Made by a program: the position numbers and the translations under genes
In this document: piece after piece, positions 42,441-53,878 of the stretch
Numbering within the stretch: the stretch's first letter is position 1
How the letters are laid out: each line of letters begins with the position of its first letter
The notes under the pieces: model-generated
Databases searched by the model: none
What the model was told of the DNA's origin: nothing
The model's input: the letters and a program-made list of their open reading frames with translations, nothing else
DNA from: Umezawaea endophytica
GTDB taxonomy: Bacteria; Actinomycetota; Actinomycetes; Mycobacteriales; Pseudonocardiaceae
Length of the DNA: 64,000 nucleotides
Reading direction: 5' to 3'
Assembly: GCF_025061645.1 (NCBI RefSeq)
Contig: NZ_JANYMP010000006.1
Location: 317,919 to 381,918 of the forward strand

Positions 42441-42630
42441 TCGGGGGTGCGAGCGGGGTGGGCCGGAAATGGAGGCAGGGCGGGGCGGAAACTCGGCAGG
42501 ACAGGCCGGAAATGCGACGGTCGGGGGTGCGAGCAGGGAGGGCCGGAAATGCGGCGGTCGGAGGTGAAGGCGGGGCGGGCCGGAAACGCGGCGGTCCGGG
42601 GTGAAACGGGGTGGGCCGGAAATGCGGCGG
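42441..42630. repeat. Tandem array of 36-37 bp repeats
   Basis: Units starting TCGGGGGTGCGAGC and ending GGGCCGGAAATGCGGCGG begin at 42441, 42521, 42558 and 42595. The last three are 36-37 bp; the first is 80 bp and contains further partial copies of GGCCGGAAA. The array fills the gap between the membrane-protein gene and rnj and ends in the rnj terminator. No protein features are visible. Confidence 0.8.
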
Positions 42631-42650
42631 GGCCGCCCTGGGGCGGCCCC
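42629..42650 (-). terminator. rnj terminator
   Basis: GGGGCCGCC/GGCGGCCCC 9-bp stem with a 4-base CTGG loop, seven bases after the rnj stop; likely shared by both strands. Confidence 0.75.
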
Positions 42651-42657
42651 GAGCGGG

Positions 42658-45966
<3,309 letters not shown>

Positions 45967-45993
45967 GGGGTGAACGCTACTCCTGAGTACCGC

Positions 45994-47445
45994 TCAGGAC
46001 TCCTCGACGACGATCGACTTGTCGATCTTCCCGCCGTCCGCCCGCCAGGCCAGGCAGAAGACCTTGCGGTCGCCGGTGCCCTTCTCCGGGTCCCACGCCT
46101 TGTCGGTCGGCACCAGCGCGCCGAACTTCAGCTCGGACTTGTCGGTGTAGGAGACCCGGCCCGAGGCGAAGAACATCGAGCAGTAGTTCTCCGCGTACGC
46201 GCTCAGCGCCGCGACGCCGGGGTAGGCCAGGTCCTTCTTGGAGCCGAGCGTGTCGGAGTCCGTGAAGACCTGGAGGTTGTGCGACGACGTGCACTCCACC
46301 GCGCTGCCGCTCTTGAACTGGTTGGCCTTCTCGAACTTCCCGTCCGAGCAGTACTTGTCGTACAGCTCGAACACCGGGATGTCGCCCGTGAGGCCGTAGG
46401 TCAGCGTCGGCGCCGCGTCGGCCCCGCCCGCGGACGCGGTGTCGAAGAACTTGTGGGTGTAGATGCCGCCGGTGAACACCGCGGCGGCCGCGACGACACC
46501 CGCCGTGATGAACGCGACCCGGCGGGCGGTGCTCGCCTTGGGCTTCGCCTGGGCGTTCGGGTACTGCGCGGTCGACGCCTGGGTGGGCGTGAAGCCGTGC
46601 GGCGGGGTCGGGTTGGCGGCGTGCCGTTCGAGCATGGCGCGCGCCTGGGGGCCGTTGAGGCGGGCGTTCGGGTCGGCCATCAGCAGACCCGTGATGACCG
46701 CGGCCAGCACGCCGTGCGCCCTGGTCAGGCGGGGGGTCTCGTTCATGATGGCGTGCAGCGTGGAGGCCGTGGAGGCGCGCTCGTACGGGCTGAATCCCTC
46801 GATGGCGTAGCAGAGGGTCGCGCCGAGGGCCCACAGGTCGGACGCGGGTGAGGCCTCGTTGCCGTGGATGCGCTCGGGCGCCATGTACGCGGGCGAGCCG
46901 ATGAGGCTGCCGCTGGTGGTCAGGCGCGGGTCGTCCACGGCCTGGGCGATGCCGAAGTCCGTCAGCTTCACCCGGCCGTCCGGGCGGACCATGATGTTGC
47001 CGGGCTTCACGTCGCGGTGCACGATGCCCGCCGCGTGCGCGGCCTCCAGCGCGGACAGCAACTGCTGCGCCATGGACGACACCCGTTCGGGCGGCATCGG
47101 GCCCTGCCGGTTGATGAGGGTCGACAGCGTCGCCGCCTCGACCAGCTCCATCACGATGTAGGTCATCCGGTTCTCGACGACCACGTCGAACACCGTCACC
47201 ACGGCCGGGTCGTTCAGCCGCCCGGCCGCGCGCGCCTCGCGGAGCACGCGCTCCTCCAGGACGTGGCGCTCCTCGGTGGGCACGCCGTCCGGGAGGTGCA
47301 GCTCCTTGATGGCGACGTGCCTGCCGATGACGTTGTCCTGCGCCCGCCACACGACGCCCATGCCACCGCGGCCGAGCTCCACGAGCAGGGTGTACCTGCC
47401 CGCGATCACGCGGGGCTGCGCGGACACGCCTTGCTGTGGGTTCAC
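45994..47445 (-). CDS. Receptor-type Ser/Thr protein kinase with extracellular Cys domain
   Basis: 483-residue membrane kinase. Kinase domain about residues 18-275: glycine loop GRGGMGVV, Lys47, HRDVKPGN (catalytic Asp145), DFG 163-165, SPAYMAPE. A proline/threonine juxtamembrane stretch is followed by one helix (about 309-329) and a 150-residue external domain. That domain has cysteines in DKYCSDG, VECTSSHNLQVF, ENYCSMFF and KVFCLAW and resembles the septum-formation domain (PF13845) rather than PASTA repeats. It could sense wall or secreted ligands; the start ATG at 47445 gives the standard kinase N-terminus. Confidence 0.9.
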   Translation of the reverse strand: MNPQQGVSAQPRVIAGRYTLLVELGRGGMGVVWRAQDNVIGRHVAIKELHLPDGVPTEERHVLEERVLREARAAGRLNDPAVVTVFDVVVENRMTYIVMELVEAATLSTLINRQGPMPPERVSSMAQQLLSALEAAHAAGIVHRDVKPGNIMVRPDGRVKLTDFGIAQAVDDPRLTTSGSLIGSPAYMAPERIHGNEASPASDLWALGATLCYAIEGFSPYERASTASTLHAIMNETPRLTRAHGVLAAVITGLLMADPNARLNGPQARAMLERHAANPTPPHGFTPTQASTAQYPNAQAKPKASTARRVAFITAGVVAAAAVFTGGIYTHKFFDTASAGGADAAPTLTYGLTGDIPVFELYDKYCSDGKFEKANQFKSGSAVECTSSHNLQVFTDSDTLGSKKDLAYPGVAALSAYAENYCSMFFASGRVSYTDKSELKFGALVPTDKAWDPEKGTGDRKVFCLAWRADGGKIDKSIVVEES

Positions 47446-47565
47446 CGACGCGACTCCTCAACCGAATGGACCAGCCGGACCCTAGCTGAGACCGTCCGGA
47501 AGGCCGCCGGGTTTCACGGATTCGTGATTTGTTGGTTCTATCGGCGGCCGGGGGTCCGGTGTGAC

Positions 47566-47955
47566 TCAGTCGCGGACCACGTCGTGGCCCGCCTCGCTGA
47601 GCGCGCGCACCGCCCGTTCGAGGTTCTCGTCCTTCACCAGCAGGTGGTCGGTGTCGTAGGTGGACAGCGCGAACAGGCTCACGCCCGCCGCGGCCAGCTC
47701 GCCGGACAGCGCCGCCATGATGCCCGTCAGGGTGAACTCCAACGGGCCGCGGACCGTGAGCAGCCGCCAGCCGTGCTCGCCGGTGTCCGACTCGGGCGCG
47801 ACCTCCGTCGGGCACACGATCGACAGCTCGTCGGGCGTCCGCGTGACCGACACCAGGCCGGGCGCGTCCAGCAGGCCGGCGGGCACGGGTGCGTCGGGCG
47901 CCAGCCGAACGACGCTGTAGTCACCCGGTCGGACGTCGACGACCAACCGCCTCAC
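47566..47955 (-). CDS. ACT domain protein
   Basis: 129-residue small protein with two ACT-like halves; residues about 65-125 (RGPLEFTLTGIMAALSGELA, VSLFALSTYDTDHLLVK) are the clearer ACT_7-type fold that commonly binds amino acids. There is no attached enzyme. It begins 7 bp after the thyX stop, so it is probably co-transcribed with thyX. The ligand is unknown. A nested hairpin (GGCCGCCG/CGGCGGCC, 47502-47549) just after its stop may terminate the unit. Confidence 0.8.
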   Translation of the reverse strand: MRRLVVDVRPGDYSVVRLAPDAPVPAGLLDAPGLVSVTRTPDELSIVCPTEVAPESDTGEHGWRLLTVRGPLEFTLTGIMAALSGELAAAGVSLFALSTYDTDHLLVKDENLERAVRALSEAGHDVVRD

Positions 47956-47962
47956 CGCGACC

Positions 47963-48715
47963 TCAGCCTTCGCTGACGAGCGGGCTGGACGCCACTTCGC
48001 TGCCGTCGGGCAGGGACGAGATGGCGAAGTCGGCGAACGCGTTCGGCGCGGCCTTCTGCAACTGGCGCAGGCACTCGACGGCCAGGTCGCGGATCTCCAC
48101 GTCGGCGTGCTCGGACGCCCGCATCGCGACGAAGTGGCGCCACGCGCGGTAGTTGCCGGTCACGACGATGCGGGTCTCGGTGGCGTTGGGCAGCACCGAC
48201 CGGGCCGCCTGCCGCGCCTGCTTGCGGCGCAGCGTCGCGCTGGGCACGTCGGCGAACTTCTCCTCCAGGCCCTTCAGCAGGTCGTTGTACGCGGACACGC
48301 TGGCCTCGGCGGCGGCCATGAAGCGGGCGTGCAGCTCGGGGTCGTTGGCGATGACCTCGGGCTCGACCATCGCGGCGTCGCGCTCGGGCACGTACCGCTG
48401 CGAGAGCTGCGAGTAGGAGAAGTGCCGGTGCCGGATCAGCTCGTGGGTGAGCGACCGGGAGATGCCGGAGATGTAGAAGGTGACCGTCCCGTGCTCCAGC
48501 ACGGACAGGTGGCCGACCTCGAGGATGTGCCGGAGGTAGCCCTCGTTCGTGGCCGTGGCCGGGTTCGGCTTCTTCCACGACTGGTAGCACGCGCGACCCG
48601 CGAACTCGGCCAGCGCCTCACCACCGTCGGTGTCGGTCGACCACGGCACATCCACAGGCGGGATGAACTCGGTCTTAGCAATCAACTGCACTTTCGGCGA
48701 CACCGTCTCGGTCAC
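47963..48715 (-). CDS. thyX: Flavin-dependent thymidylate synthase ThyX
   Basis: 250-residue FAD-dependent enzyme making dTMP from dUMP with methylenetetrahydrofolate. The ThyX signature [14 protein letters not shown] (residues 95-108) matches RHR-x7-S. The start is GTG at 48715 with GGAGAGAGG upstream. The order thyX-(ACT)-(kinase)-dapA-rnj resembles the M. tuberculosis thyX-dapA-rnj cluster with insertions. No thyA was seen in the window. Confidence 0.95.
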   Translation of the reverse strand: MTETVSPKVQLIAKTEFIPPVDVPWSTDTDGGEALAEFAGRACYQSWKKPNPATATNEGYLRHILEVGHLSVLEHGTVTFYISGISRSLTHELIRHRHFSYSQLSQRYVPERDAAMVEPEVIANDPELHARFMAAAEASVSAYNDLLKGLEEKFADVPSATLRRKQARQAARSVLPNATETRIVVTGNYRAWRHFVAMRASEHADVEIRDLAVECLRQLQKAAPNAFADFAISSLPDGSEVASSPLVSEG

Positions 48716-48877
48716 AACTACGAGCCTCTCTCCAGCTTCGATTACGCCGAGCAGAGTATCTACGCAACCTGAGGCAAACCCAACAGCGTACAGCGTGGGC
48801 TGTCACTCATCCGGGTACGAAAACGCCAGATGCGTTCACCCAGAGCTACCCGACACCAATTTGATGTCACGGATTCC

Positions 48878-48906
48878 TTGACTGACGTCATCGGTGACGT
48901 CATAGT
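48878..48906 (+). promoter_or_regulatory. Promoter with tandem TGACGTCA palindromes
   Basis: TTGACT (48878-48883), 17 bases, CATAGT (48901-48906), then six bases to the ATG at 48913, implying a leaderless transcript. Two perfect 8-bp palindromes TGACGTCA lie at 48883-48890 and 48895-48902, 12 bp apart, inside the spacer and over the -10; a one-mismatch copy TGATGTCA is at 48862-48869. Ribbon-helix-helix proteins such as MetJ bind tandem 8-bp palindromes, so the downstream gene may control itself. Confidence 0.65.
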
Positions 48907-48912
48907 GGTGTC

Positions 48913-49500
48913 ATGGATCTTTCGCCGTACATCGCATCGCTGCGCGAGGACCTCGCGACCGCCGCGTCCGCCGGGGACGACAACACCCGACGCACGGCAG
49001 CCGCGTTGTCCGGCGCACTGGAGCCCGCCGCTCGGCTGGCCATCATGAACGCGCTGTCCGACCTCGCCGCCGAGGTCACGGCCTCGCTGGACGACCGCGT
49101 GGTCGAGGTCCGGCTGGACGGTCGGGACGTGCAGGTCGTCGTCACCGGCGGCTCGGACGACTCACACCACGACGACGACCCGCGCCAGCAGGAAGTTCCC
49201 CTGCGCACCGCCTTCGGTGACGCCACAGGTGACATCAGCCGCATCACGCTGCGCCTGCTGGACGAGCTGAAGACGAAGGCCGAGCAGGCCGCGTCGACGC
49301 AGGGCGTCTCGCTCAACACGTTCGTCTCGCAGGCCGTCGCGGGCGCGCTGAACTCGTCGCGCCACGGGCACGGCCGCGGCAAGGGCCCGTGGGGGCACCA
49401 GGGCGGCCCGTGGGGCGGCCACCAGGAATCGACCAAGGACCGCGACGACACCAAGGGCGGCGGCGGCAAGTCGCAGGTCCGCGGCTGGGTACAGGGCTGA
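48913..49500 (+). CDS. Ribbon-helix-helix (HicB/CopG-type) protein with long N-terminal domain
   Basis: 195-residue protein. Residues 1-80 form an unrecognised helical/strand domain; residues about 106-142 (ISRITLRLLDELKTKAEQAA, SLNTFVSQAVAGAL) fit a ribbon-helix-helix DNA-binding fold; the tail (150-195) is Gly/His-rich. Databases often call such proteins HicB-family antitoxins, but no HicA toxin is adjacent. The partner gene, 17 bp downstream, encodes a DUF4097 protein, a recurrent actinobacterial pair. Tandem palindromes in the promoter suggest autoregulation. Confidence 0.75.
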   Translation: MDLSPYIASLREDLATAASAGDDNTRRTAAALSGALEPAARLAIMNALSDLAAEVTASLDDRVVEVRLDGRDVQVVVTGGSDDSHHDDDPRQQEVPLRTAFGDATGDISRITLRLLDELKTKAEQAASTQGVSLNTFVSQAVAGALNSSRHGHGRGKGPWGHQGGPWGGHQESTKDRDDTKGGGGKSQVRGWVQG

Positions 49501-49517
49501 AGGGGAGAGCAGTGGTC

Positions 49518-50408
49518 ATGACCGAGTCAGATGTGGTCCGACAACAGAGTTTCGACGCCGAGGGCGTCGTGGAGATCGACATCGCGCTGATCTCCGGCCG
49601 CGTGCAGGTGCACCTGGTCGACGAGCCGGGCGTGCACGTCGAACTCCGCTACGACCCGTCGGCGGGCGAGTCGTGGACAGCGGGCCTCAGCGGCCTGCTG
49701 AGCTGGGTGAACGACCAGTTCGGCAACAACCAGAAGCCCCAACCCGCGGGCCCGGCGGAAGCCGTGCGCGACGCCAGGATCGACCTCGTCGGCCAACGCC
49801 TGAAGGTCCAGTCCTCAAAGGCACTGCCACTGCGCGCGATCCCGCTAGCAGTCGTCGTCCGCGCCCCGTCCGGCTCGCACGTCACGAGCAAGACCGGCTC
49901 CGCCACCGTGTCCGTCACCGGCGCGGCAGGCAGGCTAGACGTCACCACCGGCACCGGCGACATCACCGCCGACCGCGCCGACGCCGCAGCGGAGGTCAAC
50001 TCCGGCAGCGGCGACCTGCGCCTGGGCCCCATGCTGGCAGGCCTGAGGGCAAAGACCGGCAGCGGCGACGTAGAGGTCTCCTCCATCGGCGGCAACACGA
50101 TCCTCTACACCGCCACCGGCGACGTCTGGCTGGGCGCGGTACAACACGACGTGCAGATCCGCACCGGCAGCGGCGACGTCACCATCGCCGACGCGGCAAC
50201 AGGACGCATCACCCTGGCCACAGGATCAGGCGAAATCCGCATCGGCATCCGCGCGGGCACCAACGCCCAAATCGACGTCTCCTCCCGCTCCGGCAAGGCG
50301 AAGAGCGAACTGGACGTCTCAACCCAACCGCCGGCAGAAGAACCAAGCCTGGTGATCACCGGCAGGACAGGCAGCGGCGACGCACTGGTCACCACAGCCA
50401 CCACCTGA
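49518..50408 (+). CDS. DUF4097 beta-helix-like protein
   Basis: 296-residue protein of the DUF4097/adhesin-like family. From residue about 120 it is made of short beta repeats with recurring TGTGD, SGSGD, TGSGD and TATGD, which would stack as a solenoid; the N-terminal 100 residues form another beta domain. There is no signal peptide, so it is probably cytoplasmic. The function is unknown; in Firmicutes DUF4097 is linked to envelope-stress systems. ATG at 49518 follows GGGGAG; GTG at 49512 is an alternative. Co-transcribed with the RHH gene. Confidence 0.82.
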   Translation: MTESDVVRQQSFDAEGVVEIDIALISGRVQVHLVDEPGVHVELRYDPSAGESWTAGLSGLLSWVNDQFGNNQKPQPAGPAEAVRDARIDLVGQRLKVQSSKALPLRAIPLAVVVRAPSGSHVTSKTGSATVSVTGAAGRLDVTTGTGDITADRADAAAEVNSGSGDLRLGPMLAGLRAKTGSGDVEVSSIGGNTILYTATGDVWLGAVQHDVQIRTGSGDVTIADAATGRITLATGSGEIRIGIRAGTNAQIDVSSRSGKAKSELDVSTQPPAEEPSLVITGRTGSGDALVTTATT

Positions 50409-50520
50409 CAACACACAAAGATGACCAACGGCGTGCGCACCCCCGATGCGCACGCCGTTTCTTCATGCACAGAACGCAATGCACCGACTCAACAAAAGCG
50501 CCAATCCACCAACCAACCAA

Positions 50521-50622
50521 CCACGCCCAGCGGAAGCACCCAACCAAACCCACCACGCACCCCCAGCGGAAGCACGCACCTCACCCCACCACGCACCCCC
50601 AACGAAAGCACGCAACCAGGGG
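50521..50622. repeat. Three tandem 32-36 bp repeats
   Basis: Units start CCACGC at 50521, 50553 and 50589 and share the core CCCAGCGGAAGCACGCA (AACGAAAGCACGCA in the third). They are non-coding and sit just after the DUF4097 gene. Confidence 0.75.
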
Positions 50623-50665
50623 CTCCCGAACAGACCCTCCCCGCCCCCGATACCAAGCGCCCTCC

Positions 50666-50722
50666 TCGTCGATCTTGGTTTGTCAAGGCATCTTTCCCGC
50701 CTTGACAAACCAAGATCGACGA
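50666..50722. repeat. Perfect 24-bp inverted repeat with 9-base loop
   Basis: The arm at 50666-50689 begins TCGTCGATCTTGGTTTGTCA and ends AGGC; the arm at 50699-50722 is its exact complement; the loop is ATCTTTCCC. The stem is longer and less GC-rich than the other terminators here. It lies between convergent genes, so bidirectional termination is the simplest role, but a mobile palindrome or small RNA is possible. Confidence 0.85.
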
Positions 50723-50864
50723 TGGAGACAATTGCGCGAGCGGGGGTAAGCGGAGCCCCACCCCACCCACTTCAACCCACCAGCCCCCGGACCCGGCCCC
50801 CTCAAACCCGGACCCTCAAACCCTCCCCAAAAACCGCCCCCCAACCCGCCCCAAACCCAACCCC

Positions 50865-52067
50865 CTACCCCACCACCGCCCGAAGCACCCCAGCCAAATC
50901 CCCCCGAGGCATCACCTCAACCCCACTCAACCCCAACCACTCCGCCATCCCCCTCAACTCGGCAGCCAACTCCACAGCCACCCGCCCCCCATCCCGACCA
51001 GGCTCCGCGAACGCCCCCTGCACCCGCAGCACCCCCACCCCCCGATCGGCCTTCAAATCCACCCGAGCCACCAACTCCCCGTCCAACAAGAACGGGAACA
51101 CGTAATACCCGTGCACCCGCTTCTCCTCAGGCACGTAGATCTCGATCCGATACCTGAACCCGAAGATCCGCTCGGTCCGAGCCCTCTCCCAGATCAACGG
51201 GTCGAACGGGCACAGCAGCGCCCTCCCCACCACCTTCCGCGGCACCTTCGCCGACACGTGCCGATAAGCGGGCGCCACCCACCCCTCCACCGCCACCGGC
51301 TCCAACACCCCGGCCTCCACCAACTCCGCCACCGCCCGCTGACTGGCCTGCGGCGCCAACCGGTAGTAGTCCCGCAAATCCGGCTCGGTCGCCACGCCCA
51401 AAGCCACGGCAGACCGCTCCACCAACAGCCGAGCCCCCTCCTCGGCATCCACGCTCCGAGCCAGCACCGAAGCCGGGAGGACCCGCTCCGGCAGGTCGTA
51501 CAACCGCTCGAAGCTCTTCCGGGACCCGGTCGTCAACTCCCCCAGCCCGAACAGGTACTCGCACAGCCGCTTGACCTCCGACCGCCCCCACCACGGCCCG
51601 GTCGACCGAGACCCCTCCCCGAGCAGCTCCCGCTCGATGGCCCCGGCCCCGATCGGCCCCTGCTCCTTCACCACCCGCATGATCCCGTCGACCAGCTCGG
51701 GCGCCTGCTCGGCGATGGGCCGGTAGTTGTTCCACCACCCGGCCCGCTTCGCCCCGGAGTGCAGCAGCGGCCAGTCCTCGACCGGGATCAGGCTGGCCTC
51801 GTGCGCCCAGTTCTCCACCAGCAGCCGGGGTTTCCGGGCCGAGTGCGACCACGCGGCGTCGTCCACCAACTCCGGCGCGTACGCCCCGAGCCTGCTGAAC
51901 AACGGCATGTAGTGCGCGCGCACGGCCACGTTCACCGAGTCGAGCTGGAGCAACTGGACCCGCGACAACGCGCGCTGGAGGTGCCTGCGTCCGGGCGGCG
52001 CGGCGGGCCGGGGATCGGTGAACCCCTGGGCCCCCAGCGCGATCCGACGGGCCACGTCCGCTCTCAT
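50865..52067 (-). CDS. Winged-helix DNA glycosylase, AlkX/YcaQ family (HTH_42)
   Basis: 400-residue protein of the HTH_42 family, which contains crosslink-unhooking glycosylases. The catalytic motif region reads RVQLLQLDSVNVAVRAHYMP (about residues 36-55); its Q-x-D corresponds to E. coli YcaQ/AlkX, while the antibiotic self-resistance AlkZ group has Q-x-Q. Later segments contain three winged-helix units and a beta-barrel. It probably excises bulky or crosslinked N7-alkylguanines. The start ATG at 52067 gives the usual N-terminus; no ribosome site is evident. Wobble bases are biased to G/T on the coding strand. Confidence 0.82.
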   Translation of the reverse strand: MRADVARRIALGAQGFTDPRPAAPPGRRHLQRALSRVQLLQLDSVNVAVRAHYMPLFSRLGAYAPELVDDAAWSHSARKPRLLVENWAHEASLIPVEDWPLLHSGAKRAGWWNNYRPIAEQAPELVDGIMRVVKEQGPIGAGAIERELLGEGSRSTGPWWGRSEVKRLCEYLFGLGELTTGSRKSFERLYDLPERVLPASVLARSVDAEEGARLLVERSAVALGVATEPDLRDYYRLAPQASQRAVAELVEAGVLEPVAVEGWVAPAYRHVSAKVPRKVVGRALLCPFDPLIWERARTERIFGFRYRIEIYVPEEKRVHGYYVFPFLLDGELVARVDLKADRGVGVLRVQGAFAEPGRDGGRVAVELAAELRGMAEWLGLSGVEVMPRGDLAGVLRAVVG

Positions 52068-52114
52068 CGTCTGCACGATCCAGATACTCCCACCGAGCAC
52101 CGACAAAAACTGAC

Positions 52115-52135
52115 GAAGGTCAGCAGCCGACCTTC
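52115..52135. promoter_or_regulatory. Inverted repeat between AlkX-type and histidine kinase genes
   Basis: GAAGGTC-N7-GACCTTC is centred midway between the divergent genes. A 21-bp dyad of this kind fits a dimeric regulator site, perhaps the NarL-type response regulator encoded downstream. Confidence 0.4.
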
Positions 52136-52215
52136 CCGTTCGCCCGGTGCGCCGCCGCCCCGCGCTCCCTAACCTCGGGGGCACGGGACTCCCCCGCACG
52201 AGGACGGAGAAGTAC

Positions 52216-53139
52216 TTGGCGGGCTTGGTGAAGAGCCGCGCGGCCCCGGTGGTACTGCTGCTGGTCGCGGTGCCGGTGGCGGTGTGGAACTCCCTCACCA
52301 TGACGTCGTCCGGCGCCGTTCCCCCCGGCCAGGCGCTGCTCGGCCTGGCCCTGCTCGCACCGGGCTACCTGGTGGGCCGCTGGATCGACGGCACCCGGCT
52401 CCTCGTCGGCGCGGCGGTCGTCGGCGCGGTGTCCACGGCGCTGCTGGCGCGGAGCCCGTGGAACTGGGCCGAGGCACCGGTGGCGCTGGCGTTCACAGTC
52501 CTGCTGCCGTGGTTCGTCGGCCGCTACCGCCGCCAGCACCTCGCGCTGGCCGAACGGCTCCGCCAGGACGCCCGCCGGGCGCGGCAGCGGGAGCGCACCC
52601 GCATCGCCAGGGACATGCACGACTCGCTCGGCCACGAGCTGACGCTGATCGCCCTGCGCGCGGGTGCCCTCGAACTGTCGCCGGACCTCCCCGAACCGCA
52701 CCGCCGGGCGATCGGCGACCTGCGGGCCAGCACCTCCGACGCGACGGAACGGCTGCGCGAGATCATCGGTCTGCTGCGCGACGACACCGAGGACCTGGCG
52801 TCGCTGGTGCGCCGCTCGGTGGCGTCCGGGATGGACGTCCGGCTCGTGGGCGAGCCGACGGACTCGCGGACCGCGTACCGGGTCGTGCAGGAGTCGCTGA
52901 CGAACGCCGCGAAGCACGCACCCGGCGCGCCGGTCGAGGTCCGCGTCCGGCGCACGTCGACGACCCTGGTCGTGAGCGTCGTCAACGGACCGTCGTCCTC
53001 CCCCGGCGCGGCGACGGGCGGCCACGGCCTGACCGGGCTGGCCGAACGGGTCCGGACGGCGGACGGCACCCTGGACGCGGCGCCCCGGCCGGACGGCGGG
53101 TTCGCCGTGGTGGCGACGATGCGGAGGGACGCCGAGTGA
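52216..53139 (+). CDS. Sensor histidine kinase (NarL/DesK type)
   Basis: 307-residue kinase. Four predicted membrane helices occupy about residues 8-105, with very short external loops, so the signal may be sensed within the membrane. The HisKA_3 motif RIARDMHDSLGHELTLIALR (about residues 130-149) contains the phosphorylated His; the N-box is NAAKHAPG and the G-box GGHGLTGL. Start TTG at 52216 is preferred because GGACGGAG precedes it; an upstream in-frame GTG at 52147 has no ribosome site. The stop overlaps the response-regulator GTG (GTGA). Confidence 0.88.
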   Translation: MAGLVKSRAAPVVLLLVAVPVAVWNSLTMTSSGAVPPGQALLGLALLAPGYLVGRWIDGTRLLVGAAVVGAVSTALLARSPWNWAEAPVALAFTVLLPWFVGRYRRQHLALAERLRQDARRARQRERTRIARDMHDSLGHELTLIALRAGALELSPDLPEPHRRAIGDLRASTSDATERLREIIGLLRDDTEDLASLVRRSVASGMDVRLVGEPTDSRTAYRVVQESLTNAAKHAPGAPVEVRVRRTSTTLVVSVVNGPSSSPGAATGGHGLTGLAERVRTADGTLDAAPRPDGGFAVVATMRRDAE

Positions 53140-53801
53140 TCCGGGTGCTGCTGGCCGACGACGAGGGCATGGTGCGGGCGGGCATCCGGGCGATCCTGGG
53201 CACCGACGCGGACGTCGAGGTCGTCGCCGAGGCCGCGAACGGCCGTGAAGCGGTCGACCTGGCCGTCGCGCACCGCCCCGACGTGGTGCTGCTGGACGTG
53301 CAGATGCCGGTGCTCGACGGCCTGGACGCGGCCGACGAGATCCACCGGCTCGTCCCGGAGACCGGGGTCGTCATCCTCACCACGTTCAGCGAGGACGAGT
53401 ACATCGCCCGCGCGCTGGGCGGCGGGGCCAGCGGCTTCCTGCTCAAGGCCGGCGACCCGCGGGAACTCCTGGCGGGCGTCCACGCCGTCGCCGACGGCGC
53501 CGCGTACCTGTCGCCGCGCATCGCCCAGCGGGTGATCGCCGAACTCCACGGCGGCCACCTGACCCGTGCCACCGCCGCCCGAGCCCGCGTCGACGCGCTC
53601 ACCGCCCGCGAGCGCGACGTCCTCGCGCTCGTCGGCGCGGGCCTGTCGAACGCCGAGATCGGCCGCCGCCTGCACCTGGTGGAGGGCACGGTGAAGGCGT
53701 ACATGACGTCGGTGATGGACCGCCTGGACGTGCGCAACCGCGTGCAGGCCGCCGTCCTGGCGCACGAGGCGGGCCTGATCAGCCGGGAGGCGGACCGGTG
53801 A
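53136..53801 (+). CDS. NarL-family response regulator
   Basis: 221-residue regulator: receiver domain residues about 2-118 with the acidic pocket DDE, phospho-acceptor Asp in VVLLDVQMPVLDG (Asp54) and Lys in LLKAGD; LuxR-type helix-turn-helix at about 150-210 (LTARERDVLALVGAGLSNAE, VEGTVKAYMTSVMDRL). GTG at 53136 overlaps the kinase stop, so the two form a co-translated pair. No target is adjacent except the dyad at 52115. Confidence 0.93.
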   Translation: MIRVLLADDEGMVRAGIRAILGTDADVEVVAEAANGREAVDLAVAHRPDVVLLDVQMPVLDGLDAADEIHRLVPETGVVILTTFSEDEYIARALGGGASGFLLKAGDPRELLAGVHAVADGAAYLSPRIAQRVIAELHGGHLTRATAARARVDALTARERDVLALVGAGLSNAEIGRRLHLVEGTVKAYMTSVMDRLDVRNRVQAAVLAHEAGLISREADR

Positions 53802-53878
53802 GCCGGGCGTCGAGGCCGCTCACCGGCCCTCCGGGCACCGAGCGGAACGCGCCGGGATCGGCACACTAGATTTCCCCC

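Larger units (their letters stand above)
50409..50864. other. C/A-rich intergenic region between convergent genes
   Basis: 456 bases that hold a three-unit tandem repeat (50521-50622) and a perfect 24-bp inverted repeat (50666-50722). The plus strand is strongly C/A-rich. No gene was found. Confidence 0.5.

Noticed and set aside
48913..49500. HicAB toxin-antitoxin module
   Set aside because: The RHH protein has no adjacent HicA; its steady partner is a DUF4097 protein that lacks toxin features.
50666..50722. Integron attC site
   Set aside because: attC sites have imperfect arms with conserved extrahelical bases; this repeat is perfect and has no integrase or cassette context.
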